Source of the DNA: Parcubacteria group bacterium
Lineage (GTDB): Bacteria > Patescibacteriota > Microgenomatia > UBA1400 > PJMF01
Length of the DNA: 32,082 nucleotides
Direction: 5' to 3'
NCBI GenBank assembly: GCA_943350175.1
Contig: CALQZX010000013.1
Coordinates: 1-32,082, forward strand
The translations under genes and the position numbers were made by a program. This document shows positions 24,899-32,082 of this stretch, in pieces. Position 1 is the first letter of the stretch. The number at the start of each line of letters is the position of its first letter. The notes beneath the pieces are model-generated. The model was not told where the DNA came from. It searched no databases and saw only the letters and a program-made list of their open reading frames with translations.

Positions 24899-25297
24899 TT
24901 ACCAAACGCTCTGCACGTGCTCATATGCTCTAATTTTCTGATCTTTGGTCACTAGCTTAGCTCCAAGCACTCTAGCAGTCGCCACAATCATCCTGTCGGC
25001 TGGATCAGCGTGAAATTCACCTGGCAAAATGTGAGACTCATAAGCAATCTTATTATCGACCGAAATAAATTTATATTCTTTGGTTTGATCAAGAGTCTTG
25101 AGCAGTTGTTCAAGAGAAACTGAAAAAACAATGCGTTTCTTGCTCACCAACTGACAAATTTCCCAAATCGAAATGCTGGAGACTAAAATCTGACGCTTGG
25201 CCTTGATTTCTGCTTCGATCGCTTGCAGTGCAGTCTTAGACAGTTTGTCTGGATCGCTAGCGAACCAAATCAAAGCGTGAGTGTCGAGAATAATCAT
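24899..25297 (-). CDS. vapC: PIN-domain toxin of VapC type
   Basis: 132 aa. The PIN-domain acidic residues expected to bind metal for RNA cleavage are all visible: D5 in IILDTHALIWF, E46 in SISIWEIC, D98 and D101 in DPADRMIVATA, and D119 in LVTKDQKI. VapC-type toxins cut specific RNAs and are held in check by the cognate antitoxin. The ATG at 25297 overlaps the antitoxin stop as ATGA, giving translational coupling. It is chosen over an in-frame start 15 nt upstream that lies inside the antitoxin gene. It looks intact. Confidence 0.93.
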   Translation of the reverse strand: MIILDTHALIWFASDPDKLSKTALQAIEAEIKAKRQILVSSISIWEICQLVSKKRIVFSVSLEQLLKTLDQTKEYKFISVDNKIAYESHILPGEFHADPADRMIVATARVLGAKLVTKDQKIRAYEHVQSVW

Positions 25298-25539
25298 TGT
25301 AGCGCCTCCCAATCTTCCACTCCAACAGGATCTGCAGGATTTTCATACTCTAGCAAAGTACCACGCAAAGCATAAAGCTTATTGTCTACATCTGTGTTTT
25401 TTGCATCGTAGGGAGAAATTTGCACCACTGGATTGCCCATGTCGGTGATTATTATCGATTGTTGGCTTTGCTCTACCAGGCGCATATACTCTAGAGCTTT
25501 GGCTTTGAAACTGGATTTAGAAATTGTTTGTAATTGCAT
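25294..25539 (-). CDS. Antitoxin of Phd/YefM type, partner of the PIN toxin
   Basis: 81 aa. The N-terminal two-thirds have the Phd/YefM fold pattern: ISKSSFKAKALEYMRLVEQ, then QSIIITDMGNPVVQISPY, which matches the usual 'pvvItk.gkpvavl.p' strand. The C-terminal tail (about 55-81) is acidic with LRGTLLEYENPADPVGVEDW, the toxin-binding end. It precedes and overlaps the toxin by 4 nt. Such antitoxins bind their own promoter; direct and inverted repeats of ATGGTCAT type overlap the -10 box here. Confidence 0.9.
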   Translation of the reverse strand: MQLQTISKSSFKAKALEYMRLVEQSQQSIIITDMGNPVVQISPYDAKNTDVDNKLYALRGTLLEYENPADPVGVEDWEALQ

Positions 25540-25543
25540 ATAA

Positions 25544-25580
25544 CTATGGTCATAGTACCATGGTCATTATTTGAGGTCAA
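25544..25580 (-). promoter_or_regulatory. Toxin-antitoxin promoter with operator repeats
   Basis: TTGACC (25575-25580), 17 nt, TACTAT (25552-25557) on the minus strand. The -10 region is covered by two direct copies of ATGGTCAT (25546-25553, 25560-25567), an 8-bp palindrome ACCATGGT (25557-25564) and the inverted repeat CTATG-GT-CATAG (25544-25555). This is the expected place for antitoxin/complex binding. The ATG is 12 nt after the -10, so the leader is only a few bases. Confidence 0.75.
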
Positions 25581-25615
25581 GAACAAGTTAAAACTAAAAG
25601 AATACAAATAAATCT

Positions 25616-27958
25616 TTACAACAACCTCGCTCTCTGATTAATCTCCGCCTCCACAAGCTCTTTATTCTTGCCGTACTTCAGACGAGAGAGTTGTTTGACC
25701 ATCTCAGCCAATTTGGGGTTCATCCTGGCCTCCTGAGCCTTAATATCCTTATATAGAGACATACTGAAAGCTGGCACTGGTTCATTATCCACAATGGTTT
25801 TAATGTAGGCGTGATATTTCTCCACATTAGATAGATCATTTTCAGAGAAAGTTGGGGCAAATTCGTGCTGCAAGAAATTAGCATCAGTCACACCAATGCG
25901 GAAGGAAACCATCGTACCCACGTTACCAAAAACAGCATTCTTGATCTCTTCATCAATCTGACCAATAAACTGATTAGCCACGATAAGGTTCAGGCGATAT
26001 TTACGAGCCTCAGACAAAATAGCCGCAAAATCCTCTGTGGCAAAGTTCTGAAACTCATCAACATAAAGGAAAAAGTCAGGACGTTGATCCATGGGCACAT
26101 TTTGACGACTCATGGCGGCAGCCAAAATCTTTGGCACCAAGATCAAACCGAGAAATTTAGCATCTTCTTCACCGAGAATACCCTTAGACAGATTGCACAA
26201 AACAATCTTTTTCTCATCCATTGCCTTGCGGAAATCAAAAGAGCTGTAAGGCTGACCAATGATATTACGCATAGTCTTGTTCGTAACAAACTTACCAAAT
26301 TTAGAAACGATATAGTCCATAACCTCAGATTTGTGAAAGTCCGAAGTATTGGCGATTTGATCAGTCCAATAACGCTTGACCATACCATCTTTAACGAGTG
26401 GTAAATATTCTTCGACAAATTTGGCGTCAGTCAGAATACGAACCATCTCGATGAAAGTGCTGCCTGGCTTGCACATAATAGTCAACATAGCGTTACGAAT
26501 AGCGTGCTCAAAACGAGGACCAACGATACCAGTGTGGTGAGGATCGTAGAGTTTGTACATCAAACCAATAATGGAACTAGCGACAAAATGCATCTGCTCT
26601 TCTGTCTCCGCTTCCATAATGTTTAAGCCCATTGGGCGAGAGATATCAGAAGGATTGAAATAAATCACATCTTCAGCACGCTCTGGCGGCATCAATTGCA
26701 AAACATCGTCAACTAAATCGCCATGAGGATCGATTACAGCTACGCCATGGCCGGCTTCAATATCTTGGATAACCATGTCTTTAAGAAACTCTGATTTACC
26801 GGTACCAGTTTTACCAATGATGTAAGTGTGGCGGCGGCGATCATTGAGACTAGTGTAAATATCTCTTTCCTGACCGCGATAAACCGACTTACCAAGAAAT
26901 AGCCCAGAAGTAGGAATTTTGTTTGGAGCTGGAGCGTTTTTGGCGGTCAGAATGCGAATATGATGAGTTTCCACAGTCTTATTTGGAAAGTGCATGATCG
27001 TAGCCAACTCTTCTGTATTTAGCACCACAGTGTGGGCACCAAGAAGTGGCATATAGCGATAAATAAAATCGATCATGAAAAAATGCTTAAACAATAAGAA
27101 GGTTGGCTTCTTAAAATTATTATAAGTAGAAGAAAATTGGGAAAAAGAACCGATAATATTATTTAAATTAGATTGTGCCGTCACGGCATTCTGAGCCGAG
27201 ACCACCACTCTAAGTGAAACTTTGAAACCTGGCTTACCCACTTTATTATTAATTGCCTCAATTTCTTTAGGATCATGAGTGTAATTAGCTTTGTCTGGAT
27301 CAGATTCGCGCTTTTTTTCCTTTTGATTATGTTTTTGGCCCTGATTCTGCCAACTCTTTCCCTCTGGGCGCAGTAAAATCTGCAAAGTAGCACCTTCGCC
27401 ATCACCCATTTTAGACAAAGCTGAAGTAATCAGAGATAAACCGTCAGTTGGTAAATCTTTGTAAGTTTTAATTGGGTAAAAATTAGCCTTTTCCAGTTGA
27501 ACTGGTGAAAAAGCCACTCGACCTTTTTCATTGAAAATATTAACTTCGTCCATTTCTGTAATTGAAGCAGATGGATAGGCACCATTAATTTGTTTTTCGA
27601 CAAAATCACGAATGGCCTTGTGACAAGTGACGTAGAAAGCAATGTCCTCCTTCATACCGACAATTTCAAAACCAATCACATCTTCAGGTTTGAGAAATGA
27701 CAGAAAGCCATCTTTCTTCAAAGAATAAAGGCCAGCAAACATTTGTTCTGCTGCATCAATCTTTATTTCATTGCCTTTTGGTAATTTGACCAAAAGAGTA
27801 ACAAAATTGAGCACGTAAGCTTCTTTGCGTTGATTTTTAATCAGTGAAGCCAATAAATAAATCACGAAAACAACTAAAAATAGCAAAGCCACTGAAATGA
27901 AAAAAGAAACAAAAAAACTGTTTAATTGTGCTAGTAAAGCTTGGCCTTGATCGTTCAT
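25616..27958 (-). CDS. VirD4/VirB4-like AAA ATPase with N-terminal membrane helix
   Basis: 780 aa from ATG 27958. One membrane helix spans about residues 14-40, followed by a roughly 300-residue N-terminal domain with a charged Lys/Gln-rich insert. The motor domain has Walker A GKTGTGKS (382-389), IDPHGDLVDDVL shortly after, Walker B LYVDEFQNFA (D634) and the sensor-like VANQFIGQI. This is the HerA/VirB4/TraD family that pumps DNA or protein in conjugation and type IV secretion. Such proteins are widespread in Patescibacteria without a full conjugation system. It ends the operon 25616-32004. A TTG at 27985 would add nine residues. No relaxase or other secretion gene is in the window. Confidence 0.88.
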   Translation of the reverse strand: MNDQGQALLAQLNSFFVSFFISVALLFLVVFVIYLLASLIKNQRKEAYVLNFVTLLVKLPKGNEIKIDAAEQMFAGLYSLKKDGFLSFLKPEDVIGFEIVGMKEDIAFYVTCHKAIRDFVEKQINGAYPSASITEMDEVNIFNEKGRVAFSPVQLEKANFYPIKTYKDLPTDGLSLITSALSKMGDGEGATLQILLRPEGKSWQNQGQKHNQKEKKRESDPDKANYTHDPKEIEAINNKVGKPGFKVSLRVVVSAQNAVTAQSNLNNIIGSFSQFSSTYNNFKKPTFLLFKHFFMIDFIYRYMPLLGAHTVVLNTEELATIMHFPNKTVETHHIRILTAKNAPAPNKIPTSGLFLGKSVYRGQERDIYTSLNDRRRHTYIIGKTGTGKSEFLKDMVIQDIEAGHGVAVIDPHGDLVDDVLQLMPPERAEDVIYFNPSDISRPMGLNIMEAETEEQMHFVASSIIGLMYKLYDPHHTGIVGPRFEHAIRNAMLTIMCKPGSTFIEMVRILTDAKFVEEYLPLVKDGMVKRYWTDQIANTSDFHKSEVMDYIVSKFGKFVTNKTMRNIIGQPYSSFDFRKAMDEKKIVLCNLSKGILGEEDAKFLGLILVPKILAAAMSRQNVPMDQRPDFFLYVDEFQNFATEDFAAILSEARKYRLNLIVANQFIGQIDEEIKNAVFGNVGTMVSFRIGVTDANFLQHEFAPTFSENDLSNVEKYHAYIKTIVDNEPVPAFSMSLYKDIKAQEARMNPKLAEMVKQLSRLKYGKNKELVEAEINQRARLL

Positions 27959-28000
27959 ATTTAAATAATAGGTAGACTGGCTCAAAGTGCCAGACTTACA

Positions 28001-28762
28001 CTAAACGTCTTCAATCTCTTCTTTATATACTACAGCTCCAGAGAATACCTTGGCAATTTTCTCACACCACTCCACGAGCCATTTAACACTGTATTTAGTG
28101 CTTTTGAATTTTGCTTCTTCCTTACTCTTGGCGGTAATTGGCAAAACCACCACTGGCTTATCAGAAACTGCTATTGGAGTAGCGGCTGCAGCAGCAAGAT
28201 TACTAATTTCCTGCTGTTTTTGTTTAATTTCAGCTTGATCGCGTTGCTCCTTAGTTTCTTTGGAAACTTCTTGCAATTCTTTAGATAATTCAGCTAATTC
28301 TGGATTTGGCGATACTTCTACTGATGAAGCCGTCTCTGTTGTAGGCGCTACTTCTGCCACTTCTAAAACTGGAGCCACCTCCGCAACCGGAACCTGCTCT
28401 TGAGTCACTTCCAAAACTGGCAAATTATTTTGCAGCTCCTTGGCTCGACTAGAAACTTGTGACGACTGATCTTGAGTGACTTGATTTTGATTTGGAGAAC
28501 TAGGATTGGCACGATTTAGAATCGTCTGACCGACCAACTGATCTAATAGATCCAGATCTGCTTGCGCAGCTTGATCAGCTGCAAGCTTGGCTGCTGGCAC
28601 CGGGGCTGGAGTTACTGCTGCTTGGAAAACTGCTTGAGAAGCAGCACTTGGCGGCAAAAATCTACCGATAGTTGGGTATTTGCCAGCATCTGAACTAGAA
28701 AGCACTCTCTTTAGAGTTTGATCGTTTGCCACAAGCTTATAATAGCGTTTTTTTATCTTCAC
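28001..28762 (-). CDS. Low-complexity Ala/Glu/Gln-rich protein
   Basis: 253 aa with GTG start at 28762, overlapping the DUF192 gene stop as GTGA. Residues 1-40 are basic (KIKKRYYKLVANDQTLKRVL). The middle is Ala/Pro/Gln/Val-rich with repeated VAEV/EVAP-like motifs (about 115-150), then a helical Glu/Lys/Gln coiled coil (150-195), and a C-terminal folded segment (STKYSVKWLVEWCEKIAKVF). No membrane segment or known domain is recognised. Its place between a membrane protein set and the AAA ATPase suggests an accessory or scaffold part of the same system. Confidence 0.75.
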   Translation of the reverse strand: MKIKKRYYKLVANDQTLKRVLSSSDAGKYPTIGRFLPPSAASQAVFQAAVTPAPVPAAKLAADQAAQADLDLLDQLVGQTILNRANPSSPNQNQVTQDQSSQVSSRAKELQNNLPVLEVTQEQVPVAEVAPVLEVAEVAPTTETASSVEVSPNPELAELSKELQEVSKETKEQRDQAEIKQKQQEISNLAAAAATPIAVSDKPVVVLPITAKSKEEAKFKSTKYSVKWLVEWCEKIAKVFSGAVVYKEEIEDV

Positions 28763-29259
28763 TTAAAGAAGAGCTTTAGCTGAAGATCATTATCACTGAG
28801 TTTATTTGGCAAGGTTTCCAAAACAAAATTTGATTTTATGGGCGAGCGATAAATTATTTTTTCCTGAGCAATTGCCGGAACGATTGCTTGTCTCGTGCAA
28901 GAAATAAAAGATGAATCAACTAGCCAACAAATATCAATTTCAAAAAGCATATCTTTCATCCAAAATTGCCTAATTTCTTTTTGTGGAAAAATAAAAAGCA
29001 TGCCGTCAATTTGCTGGCCAGCTTGGTTTACGAGATCGTCTCGCAGCGATAAGCCATTGCTAACGCTCCATTCATCATTAACTATTTCCACCAGCAACTC
29101 TCTTTGCACTTTGGCAAAAAAGTTTTTCTTTAAAACCAATTTAACAGTTTGCTGATCTTTGACAAAAAAAATAAAGCCATAGCTTTTATAGAAAAAGTAA
29201 ATTGCAAAGATTAAAGCTGCAAATAAAAAGATAAAAAACAGACGATTGATTATTCTCAT
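28759..29259 (-). CDS. DUF192 family protein, membrane-anchored
   Basis: 166 aa with an N-terminal membrane helix (about 5-24). The DUF192 (COG1430) signature is clear: GLSLRDDL (69-76), DGMLFIFP (85-92), FWMKDMLFEIDICWL (99-113) and a final IKSNFVLETL stretch. Family members are small extracytoplasmic beta-proteins of unknown biochemical role. Here the domain would sit outside the membrane. It overlaps the next gene by 4 nt and follows the polytopic membrane protein by 1 nt. Confidence 0.92.
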   Translation of the reverse strand: MRIINRLFFIFLFAALIFAIYFFYKSYGFIFFVKDQQTVKLVLKKNFFAKVQRELLVEIVNDEWSVSNGLSLRDDLVNQAGQQIDGMLFIFPQKEIRQFWMKDMLFEIDICWLVDSSFISCTRQAIVPAIAQEKIIYRSPIKSNFVLETLPNKLSDNDLQLKLFFK

Positions 29260-29260
29260 T

Positions 29261-29767
29261 TCAAAGAAGCAAAATGACTAGCAAAAAAATAAAATAAGCC
29301 AAAGCAAGCCAACAAATTTTATGAACTAATTTTATGGTAACTTCAATTTTCGACATTGCTAAAAAACGATCTCCGAATAATAAAAACTCATCACGTAATT
29401 GCCACATTTCTATTAACAAATAGAAATTGATAGCCAAAATAAAAGCTATGCCAAAAATACTGCCAGAAGAGGTGGCGACAAAAATACTTAAAAAAGGCAA
29501 AGCTAAAAGAAACAGAAAATTTCGGCTGGCAAGCATCAAAGAATGCGAATCATTATTTAGCCCTCCATCAATCTTCTCTACATAAAACCTATACAAAAAT
29601 TGTTCATCTGCCAAAAGTAAAAATATCCCTAGAGCGTAGGCTAAAGTAAAAGAAGCCAAACCGAACATATTTTCCCAAGCTTTAAAGAAAACAACCAAAG
29701 GAACCAGCAAAAGAGAAGAAATAATTAGTTTGGAAATCAATTGCTTTTTGGAAAAAATATTAGTCAT
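29261..29767 (-). CDS. Polytopic membrane protein of unknown function
   Basis: 168 aa, with four to five hydrophobic helices (about 12-30, 34-53, 84-102, 104-125 and 145-167) and short polar loops such as YVEKIDGGLNNDSHS. No family is recognised. It begins 26 nt after the GH3-type gene and ends 1 nt before the DUF192 gene, so it belongs to the same operon. Helices mark it as an inner-membrane protein; no transport motif is visible. Confidence 0.8.
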   Translation of the reverse strand: MTNIFSKKQLISKLIISSLLLVPLVVFFKAWENMFGLASFTLAYALGIFLLLADEQFLYRFYVEKIDGGLNNDSHSLMLASRNFLFLLALPFLSIFVATSSGSIFGIAFILAINFYLLIEMWQLRDEFLLFGDRFLAMSKIEVTIKLVHKICWLALAYFIFLLVILLL

Positions 29768-29793
29768 AGATTAATAACAAACTAGTTTTAAAC

Positions 29794-30957
29794 TTATTTT
29801 TTTAAACTGATAATTTTAGCCACTGAGTAGTCGACTTTTTTTCTAAAACTCTCAGAGTCCTCATATTCTTTTTGCAAGGCGAAGATGGTCTTCTCTAAAA
29901 CTACTGGTTCAACTCCATTGCCAAAAACCAAAACATTGTTGCCAGCTTCAATTGCCTCAATCGCTACTTTTTCGATATCTTTTTCTTGCGTTGAGCCAAT
30001 TTGTGCCAAAGCAGCTTTCATGGTCAAGCCATCTGTAAAAAGCAAAACATTTGGGTAAGATTTTTCAAATGGGCCAAGACACTCTGTGCTTAGACTGCAA
30101 ACTTTGCCAGATAACTTATCTTCCAAACGAACATGAGCTGTCATTACACCAATATTGGCAAATTTATTTAGAATTTGACTAAAAATACTCACGTCATCTT
30201 CACTTAAATTAATTGTAGAAACGCCATTATGTGGGTCTCTAGGAATTGAACCTATACCTGGGAAGTGTTTAAGAACGGGCATAATACCATTTTGAGAAAA
30301 ACTATAAATAAAATTAACAGTGGTGGCAAAAACCTGACCAGAATCAGCAGCAGCTCGAGTTTTCAGCACAGCGCTTCTTGAGGCTAAATCAACTACTGGA
30401 GCAAAAACAATATTTACCCCCACAGAATATAATTCTGTGGCTGATTGATTAAAAACTGCCTTTTGCTGAACACTAGAATAAGTGGAAACTACTTTTTGCC
30501 AAGATTCTAACCTGGTGAAACCTTCTCCGCTTAAACGCTGAACAGAACCACCCTCGTGATCGACGGCAATCAAAGGGATATAACTATTTTCTGCAAAAGA
30601 ATCTCTAATCGTCTTGGTGGCTAAAATGGCTGAAGTAGTAGAAATTTTTTCACCAAAATAAATGACAAAGCCTGGATTATTTTCTTTTATAAAAGACATC
30701 ATTTTGGCGCTACTAGTGCTTTCTTCTGTCAAAGAATTTACATCGAGTGGCACAGCCAAGAGTTGAGCTATTTTTTCTTTAGTATTCAATTCTTTTTTTG
30801 GGATTTTGCTGGGGGTTGGAACTGTAGAAGGTTCAACTTCTGAAACTAAATTTTCAGTGGAATTTTTTAAAAAAGGTTTGTTGAAATAATTGTAGGCCGA
30901 GAAAACAGCCGTGACGAAGAGAAGTAGAATTAAAAATCTAGTGGTCCAGTGTTTCAT
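29794..30957 (-). CDS. Membrane-anchored GH3 glycosidase, NagZ-like
   Basis: 387 aa. An N-terminal membrane helix (7-25) and a Pro/Ser/Thr linker precede a family 3 glycoside hydrolase TIM barrel. Seen motifs are AVDHEGGSVQRL (131-142), KHFPGIGSIPRDPH (230-243, with the D241/H243 dyad typical of NagZ), VMTAHV (about 271-276) and FTDGLTM (307-313), with D309 in the nucleophile position of NagZ's DDL-type motif. It probably removes beta-N-acetylglucosamine from cell-wall fragments. Unlike cytoplasmic NagZ it is anchored on the outer face, so it may act on external peptidoglycan or glycans. It lies in the ATPase operon. Confidence 0.9.
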   Translation of the reverse strand: MKHWTTRFLILLLFVTAVFSAYNYFNKPFLKNSTENLVSEVEPSTVPTPSKIPKKELNTKEKIAQLLAVPLDVNSLTEESTSSAKMMSFIKENNPGFVIYFGEKISTTSAILATKTIRDSFAENSYIPLIAVDHEGGSVQRLSGEGFTRLESWQKVVSTYSSVQQKAVFNQSATELYSVGVNIVFAPVVDLASRSAVLKTRAAADSGQVFATTVNFIYSFSQNGIMPVLKHFPGIGSIPRDPHNGVSTINLSEDDVSIFSQILNKFANIGVMTAHVRLEDKLSGKVCSLSTECLGPFEKSYPNVLLFTDGLTMKAALAQIGSTQEKDIEKVAIEAIEAGNNVLVFGNGVEPVVLEKTIFALQKEYEDSESFRKKVDYSVAKIISLKK

Positions 30958-30966
30958 ATTTAAACT

Positions 30967-31338
30967 TTACTTGGAGACTGGCTTTTTATTCTCTTGCTTG
31001 AGTTGTTCCAGTTTCCACATAAAAAGCTTGGCTTTATTATCGATCGTGGAATCGCTCACGAAGCTTAGAGCGCGCTCCAAAAGACCTCGCGACATTGTCT
31101 TCGCTAATTTAATATACAACGAGGTGTGCTTCTTGTCTGCCAAGACATCAGCCATGTGACAACCAAAGCTCTGGAATTCGTAGGCAATATGTTTATTTTG
31201 AGGAGTGGGCTGATATTTACTCAACAGATCTTTAGTCGAGGTAAAATTTCCCACTTGACGGCTATTAGCAATCTTTTTCTCAACTTCACTAAATAAGGAA
31301 AGAACTTCTGCGGCTTTGGCTTTGGACAACTTAGACAT
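30967..31338 (-). CDS. Small helical protein of unknown function
   Basis: 123 aa, all helical and basic, no membrane segment. Stretches such as KAKAAEVLSLFSEVEKKIANSR and FQSFGCHMADVLADKKHTSLYIKLAKTM suggest a compact helical bundle, followed by a KLFMWKLEQLK end. The phrase about helices with a Cys-His pair (GCHMAD) and DKKHTSLY is conspicuous, but I cannot tie it to a family. It starts directly after the upstream gene stops (no gap) and precedes the GH3 gene by 9 nt, so all three are co-translated. Confidence 0.78.
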   Translation of the reverse strand: MSKLSKAKAAEVLSLFSEVEKKIANSRQVGNFTSTKDLLSKYQPTPQNKHIAYEFQSFGCHMADVLADKKHTSLYIKLAKTMSRGLLERALSFVSDSTIDNKAKLFMWKLEQLKQENKKPVSK

Positions 31339-32004
31339 CTAGGTGAAATTATAGCCTAAGCTAAGAAGAATAGCTCTATTTTTCTCTACTATTTCACTTG
31401 GCAAATCACCTTTGTCTTCGATGACAAATTTGAGAGGTCTCTTGGCTAATTTTTCGTAAAATTTCACTTGAGTGTCAATGATTGACTTAATTAGCTCTTG
31501 ATTAGCAAAAGCAAACCAGTCTGCGGAAATTAAATATTGGCCAAGATTATAGGTGGTTTCTCCACCAGCTAAGGTGAAACAGATTTTATTAGCAATATGA
31601 ATGTTGCGTGGACGGACCATATGTCCCTTGATACCACTTTCTAGCTCCAAAGGATCGGCAAAAGGTAAGATTCCAGCGTAAAGTAAGTTTTCTTTATCTG
31701 CCAAAAACTGTAAGTGTTGCTGCATGCTAGCGTTCGCCTCATCAAAATCATTGAGATTCAAAATTTCTTTAACGTAGGCGTTTTCTTCACTAGCCACTAA
31801 ACGTAACTGACGATCCGACATGTCTGGATATAACTCCAACATTTGACGAAGAGCTGCTAAGACTTGATCGAAACCAGCTAACTTAAGACCAGCGCCTAAA
31901 AAGGCTAGACGGCGTCCAACGTTGATTTGGACTCCCTCATCACCACAGGCAATGACCAAAAGTGCTTTGGTTTCTTCATTTTCTAGGATTTTTTTGTCTG
32001 ACAT
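31339..32004 (-). CDS. Hypothetical soluble protein of 221 residues
   Basis: No signal peptide or membrane helix. The N-terminal third contains ALLVIACGDEGVQINVGRRL and a helical stretch with LAALRQMLELYPDMSDRQL. The middle contains IKGHMVRPRNIHIANKICF, and the end contains PSEIVEKNRAILLSLGY. I do not recognise it. GAAGG lies 7 nt before the ATG, so this start has a ribosome-binding site. It is the first gene of the seven-gene minus-strand operon seen in the window; the 78 nt upstream (32005-32082) shows no clear promoter. Confidence 0.8.
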   Translation of the reverse strand: MSDKKILENEETKALLVIACGDEGVQINVGRRLAFLGAGLKLAGFDQVLAALRQMLELYPDMSDRQLRLVASEENAYVKEILNLNDFDEANASMQQHLQFLADKENLLYAGILPFADPLELESGIKGHMVRPRNIHIANKICFTLAGGETTYNLGQYLISADWFAFANQELIKSIIDTQVKFYEKLAKRPLKFVIEDKGDLPSEIVEKNRAILLSLGYNFT

Positions 32005-32082
32005 CAGAATACCTTCTCATCGGGCAGGAATTAAATTCTAAGAACGCTCAAAAAAATAAAGCGGATTTACTCTCCACTAACA

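Noticed and set aside
25294..28762. Possible recoding of TGA as in some Patescibacteria
   Set aside because: TGA ends the antitoxin and DUF192 genes in tight ATGA/GTGA overlaps with the next start, so it acts as a stop.

Overview
The window is AT-rich DNA that looks like a chromosome segment of a Patescibacteria (CPR) bacterium, most likely in or near Microgenomates. This placement is inferred from gene content and style. The signs are short gene spacing, small conserved membrane proteins of unknown function, PilN/PilO-type pilus genes, bitopic surface proteins with an FN3 domain, and an anchor followed by an RQQA-like motif. The standard bacterial code fits: TGA is a genuine stop where genes overlap as ATGA (antitoxin/toxin) and GTGA (DUF192 gene/next gene).

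Positions 1-10771 (minus) are one uninterrupted reading frame of at least 3590 codons that runs off the window. This giant protein has an N-terminal membrane anchor, a Cys-rich and Pro-rich segment, a long helical/coiled-coil body, a SecA-like DEAD helicase region, a macro (ADP-ribose-binding type) domain and an FHA (phosphothreonine-binding type) domain. It is the most remarkable object here. Positions 10890-14461 (minus) hold a pilus-type set: PilN-like, PilO-like, a small bitopic protein and a 622-residue FN3 surface protein. The lipid II flippase MurJ lies just upstream.

Positions 16217-20359 hold plus-strand rpsT and lepA, a convergent minus-strand SurA-N-like anchored protein, and a plus-strand pair (PH-domain membrane protein and a tiny two-helix membrane protein). 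Two long inverted repeats sit in the intergenic gaps, one overlapping the end of lepA and one between divergent promoters.

Positions 20360-24291 (minus) are an rRNA unit reading promoter - tRNA-Ala(UGC) - 23S - 5S. No 16S gene lies in front of the tRNA; a protein gene and the unit's own promoter are there instead. Clear processing helices flank 23S and 5S. A GC-rich, structured 90-nt element lies just past 5S.

Positions 24329-25580 hold a hypothetical protein and a Phd/VapC toxin-antitoxin pair with a readable promoter and operator. Positions 25616-32004 (minus) look like one operon of seven tightly packed genes: two unknown soluble proteins, a GH3 (NagZ-like) glycosidase, a polytopic membrane protein, a DUF192 protein, a low-complexity protein, and a VirD4/VirB4-type AAA ATPase with an N-terminal membrane helix. 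Several plus- and minus-strand genes have a -10 box only 6-12 bases before the start codon, suggesting leaderless mRNAs.
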